Source: Labyrinthula sp. Ha (Eukaryota; Sar; Bigyra; Labyrinthulida; Labyrinthulaceae). From it: a stretch of 64,000 nt of DNA. The stretch lies in contig JAALGZ010000001.1 of NCBI GenBank assembly GCA_015227615.1, positions 3,224,001-3,288,000 on the forward strand. The letters run 5' to 3'. The position numbers were made by a program, and so were the translations under genes. The notes under the pieces are model-generated. The model searched no databases. It was not told where the DNA came from and saw nothing but the letters and a program-made list of their open reading frames with translations. Below are positions 13,096-21,660 of the stretch, piece by piece. Numbering within the stretch: position 1 is the stretch's first letter; each line of letters starts with the position of its first letter.

Positions 13096-16000
13096 ATGAG
13101 TGGGAGTGAGAAGGCTACTACTCCTAGAGCTATGAACCAAGCTCAAGTTAAAAAGATGCTAACCGATATGAACACTGAGCAGATGAAGATGCTCACTGCC
13201 CTTATGGGAAATATGATGAATCAAATGCCAGAGATCTCAGAACTGAAGGATTTCTCTGTGGAGAACATTAAGAAGTTTATCTATCACTATGAGCGTCTCA
13301 ATGAACAGCAAAGAAATGTGGTGGAGCTGAAGCAGAAACTATCCTTTTCAGTCTACGAAGCGATGGATGATCTGGGACGTACAGGGTCGAACGAAGCCAT
13401 CATAACTTACTTGAAAGGAAAACTAAAGAAGAATAGAACAAGAGAGGATCTAACAGCGGGAGAACTTATAAAGAAATATGTTGTGTTCAGGGAGGATATT
13501 GATCCCTTTGAAGCGGTGGATTTGGTGTTTAAGAAGGTGGACAAGATCTTAAAGGAGCTTCCTGAGGGTTCGAAGCTGAAGCCTAAGCAAATTGCGAAGG
13601 CTATTTTTTCTATTTTGCCTGGCTATATATGGGTTCGAAATAAGGACCTGGAGATGCGTGGTGATTTAGAGGGAAAGGATAGGAGGCCTCTCAAGAAGTA
13701 TGTTCTCTCCTGCATACCCCCGATGCATTTAATCGAGAAGTCGAAGATTTTAGCTAACATGGAGGTGGGAGTAAGGAAAATGGGGAGTGAGGATCAAGTA
13801 TATGTGGAAAAGTACTTGTGTTTGTACTGCTACTGTTTCGGCCATCATGAACAGAGATGCTGGATGAAGAAGCAGGGGAAGCCGAGGTCAGAGAAGCCAG
13901 AAACAGGAGTGTTAAATGAGAGATGGAATAAGTATATTGAAAGGTGGAAGAAGAAGAAACAGGAGGAGAAGAAAAAGAATGAAGAACCCCAACAAGTGGA
14001 GAAGGTTGAGCAGGTGGGAGATACACACTCGATTTTGTCTGGCCTAACCGAGGCTATGAATAGGACACAGCTGACGGCCGAGGAGGAGAGCTCACCCGGA
14101 ATACCGAGGAAGTCAAATATGAATAAGATCAAGGGGGAAGAGGGATATGATGGTGTTGATCATAATCAGTATGTGAATGAGCTCTTCGGAAGTGACATGA
14201 TGCTGAAGACGATGAGGGACGAGATAGTGAAAGAAATTGAAAATGGACCACAAGAGATAAAATATTCGAGAGTGCAGCGTGATGCAGAAGTGAGAGTACA
14301 GATAAATGGGAAAAAGGAAGTATTTTTTGCACTCTTAGACAGTGGTGCTTTTAGAAGCGCGATGAATATAAAACTGAAGCCATTTTGTACGGAGGTTTTG
14401 GAGCTTGAGAATTCGATAAAAGTTGTAGCAGCTGGTGGGTCAACTTATGAGGTTACAGAGGTCGGATATCTGAAGGAGGTGAAGCTGTTTGTGGACTCGA
14501 ATGTTTATTTTTTGCTGGATGTTTATGCCATGATACTTGATGTCGAGAAATGGGATGACATCATCATCGGCAACGATGTGTTGAAGAAGCATCGGTTAGA
14601 TCCGGTGTCGGCACTGAGGCACAAGCTTAGGGCTGAAGGAGGTGGTGTGAAACATATTGGCGAAGGTTCTGTTCTTGTTGACTGGTTTATGCGCAAGGTA
14701 GTGGATGCCCCGGTGGTGACGAAAGTGATTGAGGAAGAAGAGGATTTCACGGGTGCGTATGAGGAGTGGAAGAGGAACCAGGGTTTTAACCAAGGGCAAG
14801 TGGAACCGATAGATAGTGGGGACACAGTGGAAGAGCCTGCGGACTGGTGCGACGAGTGGGGAGCGTATATTTCGATGGGTGACGGAGAATCCTTTGGAGC
14901 AAGCGACAGAATACAAATTTCAAGATATGAAGCATCCGCGGAGGAGGAACTGGAGCACCTAGTGAGGGCTATCAACTGGCCGGCCAAGTTGTGTAATGAT
15001 GAGCCAGTGGGCTTTGATGCCGATGAGGAAGAGGAGGAAGAGCTGGATCCAGATGGTCTTATTGACGTAGGAGCTAATTTGGATGTAGACGTGAAGGAGG
15101 ATAGGAAGCGTATGGCTGAAAAGTTACTTAAAATGGTTAACGACTTGGATTTGGAAGTTTTCGAGGGTTCTGAGAAATGGAAAGAAAGATTCACAACTTT
15201 ATTCTTACAACATAGCGGTTCATTCGGAGACTCAGAGTCTCCCACAATTTTATCTGATTTACCTCCGATAGAGTGCCATCTAAAGGAAGGGAAAACAGTG
15301 GGTGTATTGAACCAGCACCCTTTAGGCTTCGAACAGGAGCAGTTTTTAAATAAGAGGCTTAAACAGATGTTAAAGGCCGGCATCATTAGGGTGAATAAAA
15401 ACCCTACTACGGCAATGGCGGTACTCATAGTACCGAAAAAGGGACCTAAAAGGTTCCGCCTGGTCGTTGATTTTAGACCTTTAAATAAAATCACAAGAAA
15501 GGTTAGTAACAGTTTACCGAAGATTGAGGTACAATTAGCTAGAGCCAGAGGTATGAAGTTCTTTAGCTCATTTGACTTACTTTCAGGGTTTGACTACCTA
15601 CCCTGCACTGCAGAAACTGGCAAGTTATTCACCTTCACTACGCCGTCTGGAGTGGCCTACAGCTTCAATGGAGCACCTCAGGGCTGGTGCAACACGCCGT
15701 CTTTATTTAGCATGCGTCAGATCCACGAGGTACTGCAGAATGTGGGCACATGGCCGGACTATAGTATGCAGTGGATTGATGATACAGTGTTGATGACATC
15801 ATCTCTTAGGGAACTTTATGATATACTAGAAAGGTACTTGAAGAGAATTAAGCAGCTGAATCTGAGATTAAACGTTGATAAGTGTAAGCTCTTGGGGCTG
15901 AGTGCTGACTTTTGCGGTAGAACATTAGATGGAGAAGGGCATAGGTACGATGATTCTTATGCTGAGGAATTGTTATCTAGAGCAGATCCGCAATACGCAC

Positions 16001-19000
16001 ATGAACTAGCTCAATTCATTTACACAGCTAACTTTTTGTGTTCTATATTGCCGGGTTTCTCCCGATTGAGACATATAATCACAAAAAAGTGTAACATAGC
16101 TGGAAAAATAAAAACGCTGGAGAGAAAGATGATAAAGATTACATGGTCGTCAGAGATGAGGAATGCATTCGAGGAGCTTAAGGAAGTATTAAAGAAATCA
16201 TTGAAGAGAACTCTTGGGTACTACAACCACTTAATCCCAACGTACATTTTCTGCGATGCCAGCGATCTATACTGGAGTCTTATAATAGCGCAAACAGAAG
16301 AAGAGGTTGATACCGCTGATCCGTACTCGAGCCAATACAAAGTCGTAGCTATGAACAGTGGAACATTTAAAGGGTCCTCGCTGAAGTGGCATATTAGCTC
16401 GAAAGAGCTATTTCCTGTGGTAACAGCTCTCAAGAAATACCCGTATTATTTGTTGTACAATTTCCAGGATACCATTTTATTTACGGATCACCGTAATTTA
16501 GTGGGAATCCTCTCACCCAAACAGGTGCGTATCAAAGCTTATGCTTCCAGGTTAGGAAGATGGGCAGCAGATTTTATGACAATGAATCTCCGAGTTTTCC
16601 ACCTACCAGGTTACAGAAATATACCTCCTGATATTATTAGTAGATGGATGAATCCAGATGCTGGAAAGGCGGTGCAATCAGGGAAGATAATGAAGGTTAC
16701 CACGCGAGCTGAAGAAGAGTATTGGAGGCTGGTAGATAGCTTCCACGTAAGTGGGAGACACCCCAGTTGTACAGCACCAGCTGCTGCATCTTGGGGGGTG
16801 ATGGATGACTTGTTTATTTTGAAGATACAGCAGCGTGATGATGGAAGTTTAAAGGAGGTTTTGAGAGAAGGAGGGAAAGTTGTAGTAACGAGAAGTATGA
16901 TACCATATGTTTTGGTTCATACACATTCTATTTTCAACCATGGAGCGAAGAGGAAAGAGATTGAGTTCATTAGAAAGCAGTATGTTGTGCAGAAAGGATT
17001 GAAGGATTTATTTCTCAAGACGATAGTGAGGTTTCGCAGACAGTGCATGCACTGTCAGAGGAGATCGTTGATTGTACGCAGACCTTTGAACGTGACAGAA
17101 TTTGGAGATGAAGCTCGAAAAGTTATTTATTGTGATTTCCTTTATATCAATAAGTCTGGATGGATTTTGACCATGATCGACAGCTTAACTCGCACTACCT
17201 TATTACACCACTGTGTGAAGGTGGAGGCTAAGGAGGTGGTAAGAGCTCTTTGGAAATGGCATGCTTTCTTTCACCTGGCGCCTGAATTCTTTCTTGTTAC
17301 AGACCAAGGCAGCCACTTTGTTAATGCTGTAGTTCAGGAATTTCTTCGTAGCTGTAATGGAACGCATAGGGTGACAGCAGCATACATATCACAGACGGCT
17401 GGCACAGTAGAAGTACAGAACAGGGAAGTGTTGCGTCATCTCCGTTCGCTAGTGTCTGAGCTGGGGCTCCCATCTAATGCGTGGAGTGAGGTGGTATTGA
17501 TGGTGCAGATGTTCCTCAACTCTACCCCATTAAGCTGTAGGGGAGCAGATAATCGTTCACCTCTGGAGTTGTTGATGGGAATTAAACCTCGGGTAGCTCC
17601 TATTGGATCTGGGGTTTTGGAAGTTTCGAAGAGGGATACGGAGAGAATTGGTCAAGTAGCGCGAGATTTACAGGAAAGAATAAGGGTGTACCAGGAGAAA
17701 GCGTATCGTAAAGGCCTCTTATACAGATTTCAAGCGAATAAGAGAGCGAGTAAAGGGGTGAAACCTATTTGTTTTCACCCAGGAGAGTATTTGTTGTTAT
17801 CGGAAAAGGGGTTTGAATCAGGGCATAAGGATAAATGCCGCCCTCGCTGGACAGGCCCGGTACAAGTAGTTGAGATCGTGTCGCCGTCATTATATAAAGT
17901 AAAAGATTTAGAAGGGAAGACGAAGGTTCGCCACGCTAGCCTCTTGATACCGTTCGCACCAAGTAGCTTTCTACCGAGTGCTGATACACGGGCAGTGTGT
18001 ATTTTAGATCATGACAGATTAGAAGTGGATGAAATCGTGGACGTGAGGAGAACCGATGAAGGAGAGTTTCAATTTAAAATAAGATGGAGAGGTTTTGCTG
18101 AAGACCGAGATACGTGGGAAGCGGCTTCAGTGATGTTCGAAGATATTCCTATGGAGGTGGTTAAGTTCTTGAATGCGACTAGTTCGGATCTGAAAGTTGA
18201 GATAGTGGAATTTCTGAAGTTGTTGTTTCCAGACAGTCCTTATTGGCAAAACGTAAGAGTAGCTCAAATATGCAAATCGGAAGCTGATTGGTTAGCGGAG
18301 TTGAAGAAGAAGTTAGTGGATGATTTAGTAATAATCCGAGCTGATGGAAAGTTAATGCAACGTAATTGGAGTGTATATGAATTTGAAATCTTGAAGTGGT
18401 GTGTAAGAGTATATGGAATGGGAAGTTTTGAGAAGTTCAGGGTTCATTTACCCAGCAAGAATAAGCAGCAACTATATAATAAACTTCAACGTTACCTTTC
18501 GAAGCAAGCTCTGGAAGAATATCACGGGCTTCGTCTCACATTGGAAGTAGTAAGAAAGGAAAACTTACGTCATTTTGGACATCAATATCGTGTTTCAAAG
18601 CTGCCTTTAACTGGGAATCAGAGGATTATTCGAAAAGCTTTCGCTAGATGGAGATTTTCTAAGATGCATGAACGAAATTTAAGATGGAAAGAAAAGGTTA
18701 TTATTTCAAGAGTGCACAATTTGATGAGTATTGAGGGAGTTAAGAATGCGCTGTTTCAGGTGAAGAAGGATATTCAGGATGGAAAAACCCAGTGGAGTGG
18801 ATTTCCTACTTGGATGGGTAGTCTTCTTGAATTTAGGAAGCATCTCACAGATTTTTTGGAAGCGATTCTCGATAGGAAAAGGACTATAGATGAGTGCAAA
18901 ACTGAAGCATGTAAGCTGGTGAAATGGAAGTTCAGAGGGGAGAAGTTAAAGGTTAACGAATATGTGATGGAGAAGGCGTCTATTGTCAACTTAGTGAAAG

Positions 19001-19629
19001 TGAATGTTGTGGATTCAAACTTGATAATTTATATTTGGAAGAAACCAGCGGGATCGATAACTGCACGAATGCGAGTTCAAGATTACTTGGAAACAGTGAA
19101 ACCAAGGTTCCCTATAGTTGTAATGGATCCTCCATATAAGATATTTTCTACAGATCCAGTTCGTGGCCCACAGATTTCGTATAATGTTATGTCGGATGAG
19201 GATATTATTAACTTGGATTTAAGGAGACTGGGAACAGGAGTTGTTTATTTTATATGGACTTTGCCTTCAAAGAAAAACGTTACTTTGGAAATGATGAAGA
19301 GAAATGGTGTACAATACTTAGGAAGATTTCTGTGGATAAAAACTACTTCTAGAGGAAAAATAGTGTCATCGCAGGGTCTTGTAACAGGAACATGCTCAGA
19401 AGAATGCTTGATTGGATTGGTAGGAAACTTTCCGGGTAAATTAAAAACTCGTTTTTTCGGAAAGGAAATCCTATTTGGCCTTAGAGTTGGGAACTCTTGT
19501 AAACCGGTGGAATTCTATGACAGAGTTGATGGAATTTGTGAGGCTGGAGTGGAGAAGTTAGAACTTTTTGGAAGGAACAATAATATGAGAAAGGGGTGGA
19601 CTACCGTAGGTGATGAGGTAATGTTGTAA
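13096..19629 (+). CDS. Gag-Pol-chromodomain-SANT-MT-A70 polyprotein
   Basis: A single 2,177-residue frame, so Gag and Pol are made without a frameshift or stop read-through. The parts by residue are: Gag about 1-370 with a CCHC zinc knuckle at 242-255; aspartic protease around DSGA at 415-418; reverse transcriptase about 735-950 with the core WIDD at 893-896; RNase H about 1045-1150; integrase with an HHCC zinc finger at about 1275-1325 and a D-D-35-E core at 1347, 1403 and 1439; chromodomain about 1643-1692; SANT/Myb-like domain about 1757-1805; and MT-A70 domain about 1990-2165. Roughly 180 residues between the SANT and MT-A70 parts are charged and have no recognised family. The first ATG lies 119 bp after the 5' LTR. 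Several long antisense frames beneath it are shadows. Confidence 0.93.
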   Translation: MSGSEKATTPRAMNQAQVKKMLTDMNTEQMKMLTALMGNMMNQMPEISELKDFSVENIKKFIYHYERLNEQQRNVVELKQKLSFSVYEAMDDLGRTGSNEAIITYLKGKLKKNRTREDLTAGELIKKYVVFREDIDPFEAVDLVFKKVDKILKELPEGSKLKPKQIAKAIFSILPGYIWVRNKDLEMRGDLEGKDRRPLKKYVLSCIPPMHLIEKSKILANMEVGVRKMGSEDQVYVEKYLCLYCYCFGHHEQRCWMKKQGKPRSEKPETGVLNERWNKYIERWKKKKQEEKKKNEEPQQVEKVEQVGDTHSILSGLTEAMNRTQLTAEEESSPGIPRKSNMNKIKGEEGYDGVDHNQYVNELFGSDMMLKTMRDEIVKEIENGPQEIKYSRVQRDAEVRVQINGKKEVFFALLDSGAFRSAMNIKLKPFCTEVLELENSIKVVAAGGSTYEVTEVGYLKEVKLFVDSNVYFLLDVYAMILDVEKWDDIIIGNDVLKKHRLDPVSALRHKLRAEGGGVKHIGEGSVLVDWFMRKVVDAPVVTKVIEEEEDFTGAYEEWKRNQGFNQGQVEPIDSGDTVEEPADWCDEWGAYISMGDGESFGASDRIQISRYEASAEEELEHLVRAINWPAKLCNDEPVGFDADEEEEEELDPDGLIDVGANLDVDVKEDRKRMAEKLLKMVNDLDLEVFEGSEKWKERFTTLFLQHSGSFGDSESPTILSDLPPIECHLKEGKTVGVLNQHPLGFEQEQFLNKRLKQMLKAGIIRVNKNPTTAMAVLIVPKKGPKRFRLVVDFRPLNKITRKVSNSLPKIEVQLARARGMKFFSSFDLLSGFDYLPCTAETGKLFTFTTPSGVAYSFNGAPQGWCNTPSLFSMRQIHEVLQNVGTWPDYSMQWIDDTVLMTSSLRELYDILERYLKRIKQLNLRLNVDKCKLLGLSADFCGRTLDGEGHRYDDSYAEELLSRADPQYAHELAQFIYTANFLCSILPGFSRLRHIITKKCNIAGKIKTLERKMIKITWSSEMRNAFEELKEVLKKSLKRTLGYYNHLIPTYIFCDASDLYWSLIIAQTEEEVDTADPYSSQYKVVAMNSGTFKGSSLKWHISSKELFPVVTALKKYPYYLLYNFQDTILFTDHRNLVGILSPKQVRIKAYASRLGRWAADFMTMNLRVFHLPGYRNIPPDIISRWMNPDAGKAVQSGKIMKVTTRAEEEYWRLVDSFHVSGRHPSCTAPAAASWGVMDDLFILKIQQRDDGSLKEVLREGGKVVVTRSMIPYVLVHTHSIFNHGAKRKEIEFIRKQYVVQKGLKDLFLKTIVRFRRQCMHCQRRSLIVRRPLNVTEFGDEARKVIYCDFLYINKSGWILTMIDSLTRTTLLHHCVKVEAKEVVRALWKWHAFFHLAPEFFLVTDQGSHFVNAVVQEFLRSCNGTHRVTAAYISQTAGTVEVQNREVLRHLRSLVSELGLPSNAWSEVVLMVQMFLNSTPLSCRGADNRSPLELLMGIKPRVAPIGSGVLEVSKRDTERIGQVARDLQERIRVYQEKAYRKGLLYRFQANKRASKGVKPICFHPGEYLLLSEKGFESGHKDKCRPRWTGPVQVVEIVSPSLYKVKDLEGKTKVRHASLLIPFAPSSFLPSADTRAVCILDHDRLEVDEIVDVRRTDEGEFQFKIRWRGFAEDRDTWEAASVMFEDIPMEVVKFLNATSSDLKVEIVEFLKLLFPDSPYWQNVRVAQICKSEADWLAELKKKLVDDLVIIRADGKLMQRNWSVYEFEILKWCVRVYGMGSFEKFRVHLPSKNKQQLYNKLQRYLSKQALEEYHGLRLTLEVVRKENLRHFGHQYRVSKLPLTGNQRIIRKAFARWRFSKMHERNLRWKEKVIISRVHNLMSIEGVKNALFQVKKDIQDGKTQWSGFPTWMGSLLEFRKHLTDFLEAILDRKRTIDECKTEACKLVKWKFRGEKLKVNEYVMEKASIVNLVKVNVVDSNLIIYIWKKPAGSITARMRVQDYLETVKPRFPIVVMDPPYKIFSTDPVRGPQISYNVMSDEDIINLDLRRLGTGVVYFIWTLPSKKNVTLEMMKRNGVQYLGRFLWIKTTSRGKIVSSQGLVTGTCSEECLIGLVGNFPGKLKTRFFGKEILFGLRVGNSCKPVEFYDRVDGICEAGVEKLELFGRNNNMRKGWTTVGDEVML
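18016..18171 (+). mobile_element. Chromodomain of the young element
   Basis: Residues about 1643-1692 of the polyprotein read as a chromodomain: VDEIVDVRR, then FKIRWRGF, then DTWE, with the aromatic and WE positions characteristic of the family. In chromoviruses this domain sits after the integrase core and steers insertion toward particular histone marks. Placement directly after the integrase C-terminal region agrees with that. Target choice in this genome is unknown. Confidence 0.85.
18358..18507 (+). mobile_element. SANT/Myb-like domain of the young element
   Basis: Residues about 1757-1805 fit the SANT/Myb pattern: a tryptophan and an acidic residue early (NWSVYEFE), a YG-containing loop (VYGMGSFEKF), then LPSKNKQQLYNKLQRYL, which aligns with the K-T-x-x-Q-x-x-x-K-x-x-x-x-L recognition-helix region. 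SANT and Myb domains bind histone tails or DNA. I do not know this domain from other Ty3/gypsy polyproteins. The matching sequence in the old copy at 60715-60865 argues that it is a real, conserved part. Confidence 0.65.
19060..19605 (+). mobile_element. MT-A70 adenine methyltransferase domain
   Basis: Residues about 1990-2165 carry the MT-A70 signature series in order: VVMDPPYKIF (DPPY at 2011-2014, the D/N-PP-W/Y/F catalytic motif of N6-adenine methyltransferases), SYNVMSDEDI, FIWTLP, FLWIKTT, EECLIGLVG and a C-terminal ELFGR...GWTTVG tail. The tail corresponds to the ELFGR/GW/LGNQ ending of METTL3-type enzymes. The family transfers a methyl group from S-adenosylmethionine to N6 of adenine in RNA or DNA. 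Whether this one acts on RNA, cDNA or host DNA cannot be read from the sequence. The motif order and spacing make a chance match very unlikely. Confidence 0.9.
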
Positions 19630-19671
19630 CTGAGTGGGAGATGTAATATCAATGTAATAAAAAACGGCAAT

Positions 19672-19686
19672 AAGGCGAGGGGGCGG
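19672..19686 (+). other. Polypurine tract of the young element
   Basis: A G-rich, almost all-purine run (aaggcgagggggcgg) lies immediately before the 3' LTR, where Ty3/gypsy elements keep the plus-strand primer. The location fixes the LTR start at TGTT. Confidence 0.75.
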
Positions 19687-20046
19687 TGTTATGCGAGATT
19701 TGATATCTTCTTGGGTCGCTTATTCCTTTTACTAATATATGTATTAAAGAGTAGGTTATATGGATATGCTGTAGCTCAAGTCGTGATATATCGTTATAAG
19801 AAAAATGACACGTCATTCTAATGCTGGTAGCCGGTAAAAAAACTTGAAATACGAACCGTTAGTGGCAGTTTATTAAGTCATAAAAAGCATTGTTATAAAA
19901 GGGAATTTATTTTTATTGTTCTACTGAAGTCTACGGCTGTTTATTTCTACTATATTTTACTGAAGTCTGTTTACTTTGAAGGCTTCTCGAAGGTCCTGGT
20001 TGCGCACGTCTTTTTTATATATTTACAAGGACGGAAAACCTCAATA
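19687..20046 (+). repeat. 3' LTR
   Basis: An exact-length partner of the 5' LTR, same orientation, with no difference seen. It is followed by GTGC, the same four bases that precede the 5' LTR, which marks a 4-bp target-site duplication. Its TATA box (19894-19900) points toward the malate dehydrogenase gene that starts at 20607, so the LTR could affect expression of that gene. Confidence 0.93.
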
Positions 20047-20050
20047 GTGC

Positions 20051-20606
20051 TTATCTCAGACCAGAAACACATCAGAGTTGTAAAGAGTTGCGAGTTGAAA
20101 CTGTTTGATTTGCATAAACGTGTATTAAAACAATTTCTGTTGCTTCATGTATCTTTTCCAGCTGCTTCTTTATGTCTGCGTTTCTTTACTCCTTTACCCA
20201 TGTAAATAATATTCTTTCATCACTTTTTCTGTAATTTATCCATTTGTGATTTACTGATTTTACATTTCGGGTTTTGGGAAATTGAATCATCCAATGAAAT
20301 AAAGTGGCATAGGATATGTCGGCGTATAAAATCTTAATCCGAGAAAATTGGAAAGATTCAAGAAAACTGGAAAGATTCGAGAAAACTGTTAGACGGGAAA
20401 AGAGTAAAAGAACCACAGGAAAAGAGATTAGAGCTTCGGGAAATAGCTTTAGGAAAGCTGCCAAAACCCGAATCTCGTTCGACTTTTACTAGAAATATCT
20501 TCTGTTCCCATTAGTAAACCCATTAACCCTGGATCATTTTCCAAATTTCCCAAAATATATATCTTTCGATAGAAAATATTCAGACGTAGTTAAAGACCAA
20601 ATAAGA
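20051..20606. other. Spacer between 3' LTR and malate dehydrogenase
   Basis: I see no gene in these 556 bp. They must contain what remains of the native malate dehydrogenase promoter after the recent insertion. A short direct repeat of 'aagattc[ag]agaaaactg' type occurs at about 20352-20388. Confidence 0.5.
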
Positions 20607-21654
20607 ATGCCGAAAGATAAGTTTAATGTGGCTGTGTTAGGTGCAGCAGGAGGTATTTTTCCTATGTATGTAACAATTTAGGAATTGGGCAACCACTATC
20701 ACTCCTAATGAAGCTGAGTGAGTACGTATCAACCCTTGTTCTATATGACGTAGTCCCTGTGGTACATGGAGTTGGTATAGTGTTTCTTACGCCTAATGCA
20801 TAGCTGCTGATCTATCCCACGTAGAAACTGGTGCTGAAGTCTTATCCTTCTGTGGGCCACTTAATGATAAAGAAGAGCAAGCTGTTCAAGCAAGAAGAGC
20901 TTTGGAAGGTGTTGATGTTGTTATTATCCCCGCTGGAGTTCCTAGAAAACCTGGGATGACAAGAGACGATTTGTTTAACATTAACGCGGGGATTGTTAAA
21001 GGGCTAGTGGAAGCTGTTGCTGATGCTTGTCCTGAGGCTTATCTTTGCATAATATCAAATCCAGTCAATAGCACCGTTCCAATTGCTGCCGAGGTCTTGA
21101 AAAAAAGAGCCGTGTATAATCAGAACAAGCTATTTGGAGTGAGTACTTTAGATGTTGTAAGAGCAAATACTTTTGTTGCACAAAAGTTAGCAGAAAAGGA
21201 TGCGACTGTCTCTGTCGCAGATATTAAAGTGAAAGTAATTGGCGGACATTCTGGAGTTACTATCATACCGCTTCTTTCTATGTTTAATCTCTCTGAAGAT
21301 GAGATTGACACTCTAACGACGAGAATTCAAAATGCGGGAACTGAGGTGGTTGAAGCTAAGCAGGGTGCAGGAAGCGCTACTTTATCCATGGCGTATGCTG
21401 GTTCTCGTTTTGCTGTCTCGTTGATGAAAGCACTTAGTGGGCAGAAGGATGTAGTAGAGTGCGCATATATTGAAACTAATATTAGACCAGAAGTGTCTTT
21501 TTTCGCCACTAGCATCAAACTTGGAGAAAACGGTATCGAAAAAGTCTTACCGTTAGAAAACTTGTCAGCAAAAGAAGAAGAAAAAGTAAAGAAAGAAGTT
21601 ATTCCAGCATTGAAGCAAGCAATAGACAAGGGGCTAGCTTTTGTGGCTAAGTAA
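20607..21654 (+). CDS. Malate dehydrogenase (NAD), mitochondrial-type clade
   Basis: Oxidises malate to oxaloacetate with NAD+. The protein is 329 residues from three exons: 20607-20652, 20682-20774 and 20804-21654. Both introns are 29 nt with GT-AG ends (20653-20681 and 20775-20803), and removing them restores the family sequence exactly: GAAGGIGQP of the nucleotide-binding loop (residues 12-20) and GVAADLSH. Substrate-binding arginines are visible in VPRKPGMTR (about 94 and 100), with the N-PVN-S block after that and the catalytic histidine in GGHSG (about 195). The sequence is of the mitochondrial/glyoxysomal type but starts directly at the Rossmann fold with no presequence, so a cytosolic or peroxisomal location is possible. 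The C-terminus FVAK is not a clear peroxisomal signal. The next ORF begins 6 bp after the stop. Confidence 0.96.
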
Positions 21655-21660
21655 GGTTTA

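Larger units (their letters stand above)
12613..20050 (+). mobile_element. Whole young Ty3/gypsy LTR element with MT-A70 module
   Basis: A complete LTR retrotransposon with flanking target duplication. The parts are: 4-bp duplication GTGC (12613-12616 and 20047-20050), 5' LTR (12617-12976), short leader, one long reading frame (13096-19629), a purine-rich tract (19672-19686) and 3' LTR (19687-20046). The domain order protease, RT, RNase H, integrase, chromodomain is that of Ty3/gypsy (Metaviridae, chromovirus-like). What is not usual is the extension after the chromodomain, holding a SANT/Myb-like domain and an MT-A70 adenine methyltransferase domain. It looks whole. The LTRs show no difference by eye over 360 bp, so insertion was recent. 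It lies about 560 bp upstream of the malate dehydrogenase start codon, in the same orientation. Confidence 0.95.

Noticed and set aside
14523-15494. Long antisense ORF (323 codons, serine-rich) under the retrotransposon frame
   Set aside because: It is the complement of the acidic spacer and RT region of a confident coding frame. Serine-rich antisense frames arise from glutamate/aspartate-rich sense codons. No family match.
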